Source: Porphyromonas pogonae (lineage in GTDB: Bacteria; Bacteroidota; Bacteroidia; Bacteroidales; Porphyromonadaceae). Taken from it: 64,000 bases of DNA. Position numbers and translations under genes: made by a program. The notes below the pieces were generated by a model that saw nothing but the letters and a program-made list of their open reading frames with translations, did not search any database and was not told where the DNA came from. Below, piece after piece: positions 36,275 to 44,717 of the stretch; positions within the stretch are counted from its first letter, which is position 1, and the number at the start of each line of letters is the position of its first letter. Where the stretch lies: assembly GCF_036320655.1 (NCBI RefSeq), contig NZ_CP143258.1, forward strand, positions 2,580,001-2,644,000, given 5' to 3'.

Positions 36275-37384
36275 TTATTCATTATCTAATTGAGTGGCAT
36301 AAGCCCTCCATTTATCTAAAAGAATGGTAAGATCCTCGGGAAGTTCGGAGTCGAACATCAACTCTTCTCCCGTTTTCGGATGCTTGAAACCAAGAGTCTT
36401 GGCATGCAAAGCCTGACGTGGACAAATCTCCAGGCAATTGCGTACAAACTGCTGATACTTGACAAAAGTATTACCTCGCAATATTTTATCTCCTCCGTAT
36501 CTTTGGTCACCGAATAAAACATGACCAATATACTTCATATGTGCTCTAATCTGATGCGTACGTCCCGTCTCAAGCCTACACTCTATCCACGACACAAAAG
36601 CAAGTTCTTCCAAAACACGGTAATGTGTGACGGCAGATTTGCCCATAGGACTCAATGGGGGGAACACAGTCATGAGCAAGCGATCCTTAGGATCACGCCC
36701 TATATTGCCTTCTACAGTGCCTTCGTTTTCATCAAAACGACCCCACACCAATGCTCTATATGAGCGATGCGTAGTTTTGTAAAAAAACTGACGACTCAGA
36801 TCGGCTTTTGTTTCCGGATTCTTGGCCACAACAAGAAGCCCACTTGTATCCTTGTCAATACGATGTACAAGACCTACACGCGCATCATCGGGATCATATT
36901 GCGGATCGTCTTTGAGATAAAAAGCAAGGGCATTGACCAGCGTACCGGTGTAATTGCCATGACCGGGATGTACTACCAAACCTGCAGGTTTATTAATCAC
37001 CAAGAGATCATGATCCTCATAGATAATATTGAGGGGAATATCTTCAGGGATAATCTTGAGTTCGTGTTTGGGACGTCTCAGTTGCAAAGTGATAACGTCT
37101 CTGGGCTTGACTCTGTAATTGCTCTTGACAGGCTTGTCATTGACAAAGATAAAACCCGCCTCGGCAGCTTGTTGAATCCTATTGCGAGTAGTATGTGTCA
37201 TGCGATCGACAAGATATTTGTCGATGCGTATGAGCGACTGGCCTGCATCTGCCACTACCCGGTAATGTTCATATAATTTATCACCTGAACCTTGATCAAA
37301 GTCGGCATCATCAATAGCCACTTCAGAGGCTAGGTCTTCGTCCGGGAAATCCTCTTCATATTCCAAGTCCGGGTCTTCAATCAT
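36275..37384 (-). CDS. rluD: Ribosomal large-subunit pseudouridine synthase, RluD type
   Basis: The 369-residue protein has an acidic N-terminal extension of about 35 residues, an S4 RNA-binding domain (RIDKYLVDRMTHTTRNRIQQAAEAGFIFVNDKPV), and a catalytic domain with the Asp in GLVHRIDKDTSGLLVVAKN. It also has ETGRTHQIRAHMKYIGHVLFGDQRYGG. RluD makes pseudouridines 1911/1915/1917 of 23S rRNA; RluC-type specificity cannot be excluded. It sits between the PASTA gene and ddl. Confidence 0.94.
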   Translation of the reverse strand: MIEDPDLEYEEDFPDEDLASEVAIDDADFDQGSGDKLYEHYRVVADAGQSLIRIDKYLVDRMTHTTRNRIQQAAEAGFIFVNDKPVKSNYRVKPRDVITLQLRRPKHELKIIPEDIPLNIIYEDHDLLVINKPAGLVVHPGHGNYTGTLVNALAFYLKDDPQYDPDDARVGLVHRIDKDTSGLLVVAKNPETKADLSRQFFYKTTHRSYRALVWGRFDENEGTVEGNIGRDPKDRLLMTVFPPLSPMGKSAVTHYRVLEELAFVSWIECRLETGRTHQIRAHMKYIGHVLFGDQRYGGDKILRGNTFVKYQQFVRNCLEICPRQALHAKTLGFKHPKTGEELMFDSELPEDLTILLDKWRAYATQLDNE

Positions 37385-37429
37385 GCAGTAAAATTTGTGA
37401 ATTAAAATATAATGTAACGTGATGGAAAG

Positions 37430-38149
37430 TTACCACCAGTTCTCGTTTTCGTCCTTCTTTTTCTTGGGTTTGGATTTACTTATGCTGTCGGCATTAGCTT
37501 TGAACAAACTATCTTTTTCGCTTACCCCAAGGGTATCGGCATAGTTACCTTGAATAGCAGTAGTATCCGCTACATTACCTACGACCAAAAGGGTTAGTTG
37601 CTCTTTTATAGGCACCATATCACCGGCCTTGAGCATTTTGCCCGACGGCGTACGCACCCCCTTGGCCAAATCCAAAAATTCGCCGGGGATTATCTGTACT
37701 GTCACATTGCTGAACCCTATACTATTGAGCAAAGTAATGGCTTGTCTACCAGACATATCAAGAATGTTGGGCAGAGCTTTTCTTTGAAGAGAAGTTGCAT
37801 TGATAGTGAGAAAAACGATACGTCCCGGTTTCACTTTATGTCCCGGCTGAGGAGACACATCTACAACTGCACCTTTACGGTACTCGTCGGAATAAATGGA
37901 ATCCACAACTTCATATCGCAAGCCTGCGCCTTCGAGTATTCGAGCTGCATCAGCCGTCATCTTACCTTTGACATCCGGCACCTGTATAATGGAGTTGTGA
38001 CGAGTATAAAAATCGAGACCAAACATGACTATGAAAATAATGATGAAAGAGAGTAATATCATCAGCAGTATATTGCCAATAATAGGATGTTTAGTATAAA
38101 ACGAGCTGTTCTTTAGCCCTTGTATTCTTGATTTTTTCTTATTCTCCAT
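37430..38149 (-). CDS. Membrane-anchored PASTA-domain protein
   Basis: The 239-residue protein has a cytoplasmic N-terminus, one transmembrane helix (IIGNILLMILLSFIIIFIVMFGLDF, about 25-48), then two clear PASTA domains (QVPDVKGKMTADAARILEGAGL from about 56, ALPNILDMSGRQAITLLNSIGF from about 125). A basic tail ends KKKKDENENWW. PASTA domains bind peptidoglycan fragments, but no Ser/Thr kinase domain is attached. Kinase-less PASTA proteins before rluD-ddl are usual in Bacteroidota. A cell-wall sensing or scaffolding role is inferred. Confidence 0.88.
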   Translation of the reverse strand: MENKKKSRIQGLKNSSFYTKHPIIGNILLMILLSFIIIFIVMFGLDFYTRHNSIIQVPDVKGKMTADAARILEGAGLRYEVVDSIYSDEYRKGAVVDVSPQPGHKVKPGRIVFLTINATSLQRKALPNILDMSGRQAITLLNSIGFSNVTVQIIPGEFLDLAKGVRTPSGKMLKAGDMVPIKEQLTLLVVGNVADTTAIQGNYADTLGVSEKDSLFKANADSISKSKPKKKKDENENWW

Positions 38150-38183
38150 CTTAACGAATATATTTCCCCATTATAATTTTATA

Positions 38184-38918
38184 TTAATTACGATCAATGC
38201 CGGCATTGACAAATTTCTTGAGCTCTTCCGTCCCATCCTTTTCCAATGTTTCGCTGGAGCCTTCCCAGTCCTTGACACCATCTCTCAGATAGATGATCTT
38301 GTCTCCGATATTGTGTACGGAATTCATATCATGGGTATTGATCACCGTAGTGATGTTATCTTCTTTGGTGATAGAATGTATCAGCTCGTCTATCATCAGG
38401 GATGTCTTGGGGTCAAGCCCTGAATTAGGCTCATCGCAAAACAAATATTTAGGCCCCAAAGCAATGGCACGAGCTATAGCTGTACGCTTCATCATACCTC
38501 CGCTTATTTCACTGGGGTATTTGGAAGCGGCATCTTCAAGACCAACTCTTTCAAGATAATTATAGGCTCGCTTACGTTTTTTTGCCTGAGACTCGTCGGA
38601 AAACATTTCCAAAGGAAACATCACGTTTTCCAGCACAGTCATGCTATCGAACAAGGCCGAGCCTTGAAATAACATACCCATCTCTCGCCGCAACATGAGC
38701 AAATCTGATTTCCCCATACCCACAATATCTCTTCCATCAAAAAGAATCTCTCCCGAAGTAGGGATAATAAGCCCAATCATAGACTTGAGGAATACGGTCT
38801 TGCCCGCACCACTCTTTCCTATAATCAAGTTTGTTTTGCCGGTTTCAAACACAGCATCAATACCTTTGAGAACATCTTTGTCCTCAAAACTCTTTTTTAG
38901 CGCTTTTACTTCTATCAT
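38184..38918 (-). CDS. mlaF: ABC transporter ATPase, MlaF type
   Basis: The 244-residue protein has Walker A GKSGAGKTVF, signature EISGGMMKRTAIARA, Walker B YLFCDEPNSGLDPKT and the H-loop NTHDMNS. Together with MlaE it forms the inner-membrane core of the Mla phospholipid-transport system, which maintains outer-membrane lipid asymmetry. It follows mlaE by 27 bp. No mlaD (MCE) gene is in the window directly downstream. Confidence 0.92.
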   Translation of the reverse strand: MIEVKALKKSFEDKDVLKGIDAVFETGKTNLIIGKSGAGKTVFLKSMIGLIIPTSGEILFDGRDIVGMGKSDLLMLRREMGMLFQGSALFDSMTVLENVMFPLEMFSDESQAKKRKRAYNYLERVGLEDAASKYPSEISGGMMKRTAIARAIALGPKYLFCDEPNSGLDPKTSLMIDELIHSITKEDNITTVINTHDMNSVHNIGDKIIYLRDGVKDWEGSSETLEKDGTEELKKFVNAGIDRN

Positions 38919-38945
38919 AATTGAATCGGGGCAAAGGTCAGAATT

Positions 38946-39692
38946 TTATACAAGGAGCAAATTGGTGAGTATCACATCAAAGAATAGGATGAGCACACTA
39001 CTCTTCACCACAGCATTAGTACTGGCAGTACCCACATCTAATGCTCCTCCTTTTACGGTATAGCCATAATAGCTGGACACAGATGATATAATGAAGGCAT
39101 ATACCAGTGATTTTACAATGGAGTGTAAGATAAAACGGGGTTTGAATCCGAACTGAATCCCAAACACATAAGACTCCGGAGGCAAATTATCGACCAACAT
39201 AGAGGCTACATATCCGCCGGATATACCTATCCCCATAGAGATAATACTCAGTACAGGAATAAAAAGCATAAGTCCCATGATCTTGGGCAGTATCAGAAAG
39301 TTTGCTGAGTTCACTCCCATAATTTCCATGGCATCTACTTGTTCTGTAACACGCATAGTCCCCAATTCGGAAGCAATGCTGGAGCCTACCTTACCCGCAA
39401 GGATAAGACACATGATAGTAGATGAGAACTCAAGCAATATGATCTCCCTGGCCGAATACCCTATGGTAAAGCGGGGGATCAACGGGTTAGTCATATTTAT
39501 GGAAAGCTGTATGGTGATTACAGTGCCTATAAAGAAAGATATGATAAGCACAATAGGGAGTGAGTCCAAACCCAACCCGTACATCTCTTTTACCAGCTGT
39601 CTATAAAACATGATATGCTTCCCGGGCTTTGCAAAAGTCCGTTTCATCAGGAGGGTATAATCACCCAAAGTTGCTAATGCGCTTGTTAACAT
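38946..39692 (-). CDS. mlaE: ABC transporter permease, MlaE type
   Basis: The 248-residue protein has the MlaE/DUF140 fold with about five helices. Recognisable blocks are [20 protein letters not shown], the conserved [28 protein letters not shown] and the C-terminal helix [24 protein letters not shown]. It is divergent from lptB. A minus-strand -7 box TATATTTG (39720-39713) lies close to the plus-strand box for lptB, so the two lipid-transport units share a 66-bp promoter region. Confidence 0.93.
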   Translation of the reverse strand: MLTSALATLGDYTLLMKRTFAKPGKHIMFYRQLVKEMYGLGLDSLPIVLIISFFIGTVITIQLSINMTNPLIPRFTIGYSAREIILLEFSSTIMCLILAGKVGSSIASELGTMRVTEQVDAMEIMGVNSANFLILPKIMGLMLFIPVLSIISMGIGISGGYVASMLVDNLPPESYVFGIQFGFKPRFILHSIVKSLVYAFIISSVSSYYGYTVKGGALDVGTASTNAVVKSSVLILFFDVILTNLLLV

Positions 39693-39758
39693 AAAATATT
39701 AATTCTAACACACAAATATAACACTTATCTTTGTAGTCTGACGATAACAATAAAAACA

Positions 39759-40499
39759 ATGATACTAAGAACAGAGGATTTAGTAAAAAGATATCGCAAC
39801 CGCACGGTGGTAAACCATGTCTCTATCGAGGTAGAACAAGGCGAGATTGTAGGATTACTGGGGCCTAACGGTGCCGGGAAGACTACAACTTTTTATATGA
39901 CCGTAGGCTTGGTAGTGCCCAATGAAGGGCGCATTTTTCTTGACGGCAATAATATTACAGAATACCCTGTGTACAAAAGAGCCAAGGCAGGTATAGGTTA
40001 TTTGCCTCAGGAAGCATCAATATTCAGGAAGATGTCTGTGGAAGATAATATTCTCTCCGTATTGGAGATGACTCCCCGGACCAAAGAGCAGCAACACGAA
40101 CGGCTGGAAGAACTCATCGGAGAGTTTCACCTCGAAAAGGTAAGAAAAAACTTGGGTGACAGACTTTCCGGAGGTGAAAGACGCCGAGCCGAAATTGCTC
40201 GATGTCTGGCTATCGACCCTAAGTTTATCATGTTGGATGAGCCTTTTGCAGGAGTCGATCCCATAGCTGTACAAGATATTCAGTTTATTGTGGCCAAACT
40301 GAAACATAAAAACATCGGTATCCTCATTACAGATCACAATGTTTACGAAACTCTCAGCATTACAGACAGAGCTTACTTACTCTTCGAAGGCAAGGTACTT
40401 TTCCAAGGAACTGCTGAGCAGTTGGCTGAAAATGAAATCGTTCGAGAGAAGTATCTTGGTAAAGATTTTCAACTCCGAAGAAAAACATTTACCGAGTAG
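39759..40499 (+). CDS. lptB: LPS export ABC transporter ATPase
   Basis: The 246-residue protein has Walker [14 protein letters not shown], signature [15 protein letters not shown], Walker [14 protein letters not shown] and the C-terminal H-loop [10 protein letters not shown]. LptB drives LPS extraction with LptF/G (a permease gene is at 28126). A -7 element TATCTTTG lies at 39726-39733. The gene is a single unit upstream of the ribosomal-protein genes. Confidence 0.95.
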   Translation: MILRTEDLVKRYRNRTVVNHVSIEVEQGEIVGLLGPNGAGKTTTFYMTVGLVVPNEGRIFLDGNNITEYPVYKRAKAGIGYLPQEASIFRKMSVEDNILSVLEMTPRTKEQQHERLEELIGEFHLEKVRKNLGDRLSGGERRRAEIARCLAIDPKFIMLDEPFAGVDPIAVQDIQFIVAKLKHKNIGILITDHNVYETLSITDRAYLLFEGKVLFQGTAEQLAENEIVREKYLGKDFQLRRKTFTE

Positions 40500-40502
40500 T
40501 TT

Positions 40503-40533
40503 TTGCATAAAACAAATTTTTTTGTTTACTTTG
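40503..40533 (+). promoter_or_regulatory. Promoter of the rpmB-rpmG operon
   Basis: TTG (40503-40505), 20 bp, then TTACTTTG (40526-40533), one base off TAnnTTTG. The leader to rpmB is about 95 nt. The first part overlaps the last lptB codons. Confidence 0.6.
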
Positions 40534-40632
40534 CACCCTGATTGTGCGGAACTCAATGATGCTACGGGTAGCCGGCAATGTTGTCAGAGATACACATATC
40601 TATCTTGGAATAATTTAAAAACAAAATAAGAA

Positions 40633-40872
40633 ATGTCTAAAATTTGTCAGATTACAGGTAAGAAGGCAATGGTCGGCAATAACGTTTCGCACTCAAAGAA
40701 AAGAACGAAGCGCACATTCGACGTAAACCTGTTCATAAAGAAATTTTATTGGCCGGAACAAGACTGCTGGATACAACTGAAAGTGTCTGCAGCCGGACTA
40801 CGACTTATTAATAAGATCGGCCTTGACGCTGCCATCAAGCGTGCTGCCGAAAAAGGTTATTTAAACGCATAA
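40633..40872 (+). CDS. rpmB: 50S ribosomal protein L28
   Basis: The 79-residue protein begins [27 protein letters not shown] and ends with the L28 block [16 protein letters not shown]. It is the first gene of the small operon with rpmG (22-bp gap). Confidence 0.97.
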   Translation: MSKICQITGKKAMVGNNVSHSKKRTKRTFDVNLFIKKFYWPEQDCWIQLKVSAAGLRLINKIGLDAAIKRAAEKGYLNA

Positions 40873-40894
40873 CACTAAGGGAGAATCGAAAATT

Positions 40895-41083
40895 ATGGCA
40901 AAGAAAGCAAAAGGTAACAGAGTACAAGTGATTCTTGAGTGTACCGAACACAAAGAGAGCGGCATGCCGGGTACATCACGCTACATCACTACAAAGAATA
41001 GAAAGAATACTACAGAGCGTTTGGAACTGAAGAAATTCAACCCGATCCTTAAGCGCATGACTGTACATAAAGAAATCAAGTAA
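40895..41083 (+). CDS. rpmG: 50S ribosomal protein L33
   Basis: The 62-residue protein contains the L33 signature [29 protein letters not shown] and ends [15 protein letters not shown]. The zinc-binding cysteines of the C+ form are absent, so this is a C- type L33. Confidence 0.96.
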   Translation: MAKKAKGNRVQVILECTEHKESGMPGTSRYITTKNRKNTTERLELKKFNPILKRMTVHKEIK

Positions 41084-41101
41084 TAATAGGAGACATAGAA
41101 A

Positions 41102-41251
41102 ATGGCAAAGAAAGCGGTTGCTTCGTTTAAAAAAGCTGACGGACGTACCTATTCTAAGGTTATCAAAATGGTAAAGTCTCCTAAAACGGGAGCTTACACG
41201 TTCCAAGAAGAAATGGTTCCTAACGAAGCTGTTAAGGAATACTTCAAGTAA
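41102..41251 (+). CDS. DUF4295 small basic protein
   Basis: The 49-residue protein MAKKAVASFKKADGRTY...VPNEAVKEYFK belongs to the short lysine-rich family found after rpmG in Bacteroidota. It is probably ribosome-associated, judging by context and charge; the function is unknown. An 18-bp gap follows rpmG. In many relatives ftsY comes next; here a terminator, MITE and IS follow. Confidence 0.92.
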   Translation: MAKKAVASFKKADGRTYSKVIKMVKSPKTGAYTFQEEMVPNEAVKEYFK

Positions 41252-41274
41252 AAATACTACTCAGATATACAAGC

Positions 41275-41308
41275 AAGGCTGTTACCGAAAAAAGTAACAG
41301 CCTTTTTT
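41275..41308 (+). terminator. Terminator of the rpmB-rpmG-DUF4295 operon
   Basis: The perfect stem AAGGCTGTTAC/GTAACAGCCTT has an 8-nt A-rich loop and six T. It lies 24 bp after the DUF4295 stop. Confidence 0.95.
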
Positions 41309-41364
41309 GTTGGCTCATCACAATAGCCATATTCCACTCCTGTTTCAGGAATAATCGATCAGAA

Positions 41365-41551
41365 GAGACTGTTGCAAAAGTCAACAGTCTCATGGATTTT
41401 GGAGGCAAAGCCGACAAAAGGCACTTTGATCGGGCAGAGAGGGTAAAGTGCAAGGCGCTAAGAGTGAGTGCACAGGGAGTTTACTTCAGGTAAATGACCA
41501 AGCGTGAATCTCGCAAGCAACGAAACAATTGGCCTGCTATGCAACGGTCTC
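41365..41551 (+). mobile_element. MITE copy 6 (187 bp), target duplication CAGAA
   Basis: CAGAA at 41360-41364 is repeated at 41552-41556. It lies 91 bp from the IS element that has related ends. Confidence 0.93.
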
Positions 41552-41641
41552 CAGAAGGAAGAAAGCAAAAGAAAGGCTGCCCTTATCACTCCAAAAGCTA
41601 AGGACAGCCCTACTGCCCGGTAAAAAGCGAAGAGACTTGTC

Positions 41642-42970
41642 GAGACTGTTGCACGAGAATTGTCCTTTTAATCTTGTATATATCGCTGAATATCATTATA
41701 TTTGAGATGTAAAACCGCAATCAAAACAGTCTCTATGAGTAAGGAAAAGAACACCAAGGCCCCATCTTTTGCAGAACTAGCAGTAGAACGTCGTCCCCAA
41801 GCCACCAAAAACAACTTTTTGTATCAGATTGACACCATTGTAGATTGGCGTCCCATCTCCAACTTGCTCAACAAACATTGCCTTAAGGGAGACACCCCAT
41901 TTGGCGCTTCCTCTTACCGCCCCATTATGCTCTTCAAGATCCTGCTTTTGGAGACTTGGTACGGTCTCTCAGATCGTCAAGTAGAAGAGCGAATCAACGA
42001 TTCCCTCACATGGAGTGCCTTCCTAGGGCTGACGATGGATTTCGTTTCACCCGATCACTCGACCATCTGTTGCTTCCGTCCGGAGCTTATAGAGAAAGGT
42101 TTAATGGCAAAGCTATTCAAGCTTCTCAACAAGCAACTCAAACAACATGGCATCATGGAGATCAAAGAGGGCGCCATTGTGGACGCAAGCATTGTTGACA
42201 GTCCCAACAAACCAACGGGAGGGTGTCAAATTGTGATCTGCGATGATCGAGTGGATGCTCGTAGAGATCAGGAGAAAGAGGCTGAGGAAGAATACCAGGT
42301 CAAAGTCTGCTCAACGAAACCCGGCGTAGATGAAGAGGCTCGTTGGGTAAAGAAATGCAACAAATATAGATACGGTTACAAGAAGCACGTCTTAACAGAC
42401 ACCGGGGGACTGATACATGAAGTAATCACCACAGCGGCTAATGTGGCAGATACGACACAAATCATTCCTCTTTTGGAGCAGGCTCAACTCCCCCAAGAGA
42501 CAATGATATTAGCGGACAAAGGTTACACATCCAAGAGGAACAGAGGTTATCTGTGCGACCACAACCTGATAGATGGCATCATGCACAAAGCAGTCAAGGG
42601 AGTGCCACTGAAGGAGGGTAAAAAGCAATTGAATAGGCTGATCAGTTCCATGCGATGGCAAATAGAGCGTAGCTTTGGTAGCATTATACGATGGTTTCAT
42701 GGAGGACGATGTCGCTACCGAGGATTGCTAAAACGCATTATCAGAACCTCATTGAGTCTTTGGCCTACAATCTCAAACGTGCGCCAAGGCTACTTATGCA
42801 ACAAAGCGTAAGCTAACCCCCCGATTGAAGGGTAAGCCCCCTCAAGTAGCTCAAAAATGAGCTAAATCAAGAAAATTAGAATCAAAATTCCTTCGTCTGT
42901 TCTCTAAAATCGGGCGGAAAACTGCTCGTCTTCTGTCTCTGTCTCTAGATCCGACTTTTTCAACAGTCTC
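41642..42970 (+). mobile_element. IS5-family insertion sequence (IS1126-like), about 1.33 kb
   Basis: The left end is GAGACTGTTGCACGAG and the right end (complement) GAGACTGTTGAAAAAGTC, imperfect 12-bp terminal inverted repeats around one transposase gene. The right end matches the MITE left end GAGACTGTTGCAAAAGTC at 17 of 18 bases. Flanks TTGTC and CGATT do not match, so no target duplication is visible. The size and a 5-bp duplication in the related MITEs fit what I recall of IS1126 of Porphyromonas gingivalis. Confidence 0.92.
41735..42811 (+). CDS. IS5-family transposase
   Basis: The 358-residue DDE transposase has an N-terminal DUF772-type helical region (SYRPIMLFKILLLETWYGLSDRQVEERINDSLTW). 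The catalytic Asp is in EGAIVDASIVDSP, the second Asp in ILADKGYTSKRNRG, and the Glu in MRWQIERSFGSIIRWFHGGRCRYRG. The frame is uninterrupted, so the protein could be active. The ATG at 41735 is chosen over a TTG at 41702. It is likely to act on its own ends and possibly on the 187-bp MITEs. Confidence 0.95.
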   Translation: MSKEKNTKAPSFAELAVERRPQATKNNFLYQIDTIVDWRPISNLLNKHCLKGDTPFGASSYRPIMLFKILLLETWYGLSDRQVEERINDSLTWSAFLGLTMDFVSPDHSTICCFRPELIEKGLMAKLFKLLNKQLKQHGIMEIKEGAIVDASIVDSPNKPTGGCQIVICDDRVDARRDQEKEAEEEYQVKVCSTKPGVDEEARWVKKCNKYRYGYKKHVLTDTGGLIHEVITTAANVADTTQIIPLLEQAQLPQETMILADKGYTSKRNRGYLCDHNLIDGIMHKAVKGVPLKEGKKQLNRLISSMRWQIERSFGSIIRWFHGGRCRYRGLLKRIIRTSLSLWPTISNVRQGYLCNKA

Positions 42971-43017
42971 CGATTATATTCTTTACTAACCATATCCTCA
43001 TAAATATCATTTTTTAT

Positions 43018-43509
43018 ATGAAAAATTCATTCTTAGCCCAATTTTCCTGTGCAATCCTAAGCCTGTGCACATTTACCTCTTGCGGACAATCCCTCAGCAC
43101 AAAATTTCTGGAAGGAGAATGGGTTCGTACAGACGTAATAGTAACCAAGAGTAAAAGTGAAGTTCCTGATTATTACATGCAGGCCGCCAAAGAAATTACT
43201 CGCAACTCTACGATCAAGTTTGAAAACGATTCCATTTATACAGAAACTTTCATGAAAAATAGATTTGACCCTACCACTCACCGTGAGCGCGGGGTATATC
43301 GTGTAAATAAAAGCAAAGGCCTCCTAATCACTTACCCCAAGATAATAGAATCTTTTGAAGGTGAAGGACAATGGTCTACTGAGAATATTGAGAAAGTTTC
43401 AAGCTTAACACCCAGGACATACAAAATAAAAATTCACAGTAGAGATAGTATTGATACGGAATTCAATGCTAACAACCTTACAATAACAATTAAAATGAAA
43501 CGAAAATAG
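43018..43509 (+). CDS. Small lipoprotein, lipocalin-like, unknown function
   Basis: The 163-residue protein has a signal peptide and lipobox (LCTFTSC-GQ, Cys about 22), then a mostly beta segment, FLEGEWVRTDVIVTKSK...TIKFENDSIYTETFMKNRFD...ERGVYRVNKSKGLLITYP. The pattern recalls lipocalin-like or START-type stress lipoproteins, but no family is certain. It begins 48 bp beyond the IS end, so its original promoter may have been displaced. Confidence 0.75.
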   Translation: MKNSFLAQFSCAILSLCTFTSCGQSLSTKFLEGEWVRTDVIVTKSKSEVPDYYMQAAKEITRNSTIKFENDSIYTETFMKNRFDPTTHRERGVYRVNKSKGLLITYPKIIESFEGEGQWSTENIEKVSSLTPRTYKIKIHSRDSIDTEFNANNLTITIKMKRK

Positions 43510-43804
43510 AGTCTTCTACTCTCACTTCTCTGTAGGGAATAATAATTTCTAAGCTATCTGAGATTTATAGTTCTACAGGCAAAAATGGAGAAAACACTAA
43601 AAGTTATTTACGTTATTTAAACATTATTTTACCCATACATGTTATTAATTCAAATAATTTGACTAAATTTAACACAGAATAAGTTGCAAATAAAAACATC
43701 AAAGTGATAACCGACAACTTGTACAAGCATCTATTAAATGAATAATATATGGGCTTGAACGAGAATATGAAATAAACAAATAAAGACAAAAAAGAATTGA
43801 ACAC
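43510..43804. other. AT-rich intergenic stretch between two lipoprotein genes
   Basis: No terminator or repeat is recognised. It presumably holds the promoter of the next gene. Confidence 0.5.
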
Positions 43805-44188
43805 ATGAAAAAGTCATTGAAATGTATTGGTTTTATGCTATTTGCATTAGTTGCCGTAGCATTTGTTTCTTGTAGTAAAGACACTGATCCCACAGAAGTA
43901 GATGTATTTCTCGGATCATATACAGGTAGTATATCATATATCAAAGGTGATAAAATCATCAAGCCTGACAGTGGTAAAGTTACAGTTGCCAAAGCAGGTT
44001 CAGAATATATGTTTGCATTCTCAGATGGAATTCCTGACCTCAAAGACGTGAAGTTTAACAAGAAAGATGATCATACTTGGGTTGGTATTTCTAGTGGTAT
44101 GACCGGTTTGATTACAATCTCTAAAGATAAGCTTGTAATGGCTGTAACCAAAGACGGAGCCGCATGGACAGCTAATTGTTCAAGATAG
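43805..44188 (+). CDS. Small lipoprotein, unknown function
   Basis: The 127-residue protein has signal and lipobox ALVAVAFVSC-SKDTDP, then about 100 residues rich in beta-forming and charged residues (FLGSYTGSISYIKGDKIIKP, ITISKDKLVMAVTKDG). Cys+1 SKDTD is acidic, compatible with surface export in this phylum. It resembles calycin-like Bacteroidales lipoproteins in size and layout, but no domain can be asserted. Confidence 0.8.
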   Translation: MKKSLKCIGFMLFALVAVAFVSCSKDTDPTEVDVFLGSYTGSISYIKGDKIIKPDSGKVTVAKAGSEYMFAFSDGIPDLKDVKFNKKDDHTWVGISSGMTGLITISKDKLVMAVTKDGAAWTANCSR

Positions 44189-44222
44189 CATAAGCTGATC
44201 AAACAATAGATTCCATAAAATC

Positions 44223-44285
44223 AATACTCCCTGAGGAATTTACACCGGATACACCGGAATAATTCTTCAGGGATTATTATTTTTA
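44223..44285 (+). terminator. Terminator after the lipoprotein gene
   Basis: The stem CCCTGAgGAAT/ATTCtTCAGGG, with inner pairing, is followed by ATTATTATTTTT. Confidence 0.7.
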
Positions 44286-44717
44286 AGCCCAAGCCTTGAT
44301 AGTACTGTAAAAAGGCTAATATAAAATGTATAAAGTCGAATGAAGTTTACATGAATTACATTTTGCATTCCTCACTACTCACTAATCCATAAACACTATA
44401 TTCCTTAACCCTCGTAAACAAAGCCACTCTTGTTTATCAAAAAAAATTATAATACACCTGACATATTGGCAAAGATTTTAACGTGCAAGGTTTTTGATAA
44501 AGTACCATAAGGGTTAGTCTTTAAATAACCTGACTTATTCCAGTTTTCGACTAATCATAACAACTAACTCAATATTAATATAACTTTTATGCTAACTTTG
44601 TTCGTCAATTAATGCAAGTAGCTATAGAACCTATCATTTGTAATATAGGTTAGTAAATAAAGATTTGTTATTCAATAAGCAATCAAAGACATAAGAAAAA
44701 GTTTTTTCACGATATAA
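44286..44717. other. Upstream region of ftsH
   Basis: AT-rich. A -7 element TAACTTTG near 44594-44601 is a plausible ftsH promoter. No gene is seen. The rsfS gene often found before ftsH in relatives is absent. Confidence 0.5.

Noticed and set aside
41571-41611. Hairpin GGCTGCCCTT/AAGGACAGCC between MITE copy 6 and the IS
   Set aside because: One mismatch and no T run. It may be a remnant of a terminator, but nothing ends there, so it is not listed as a feature.
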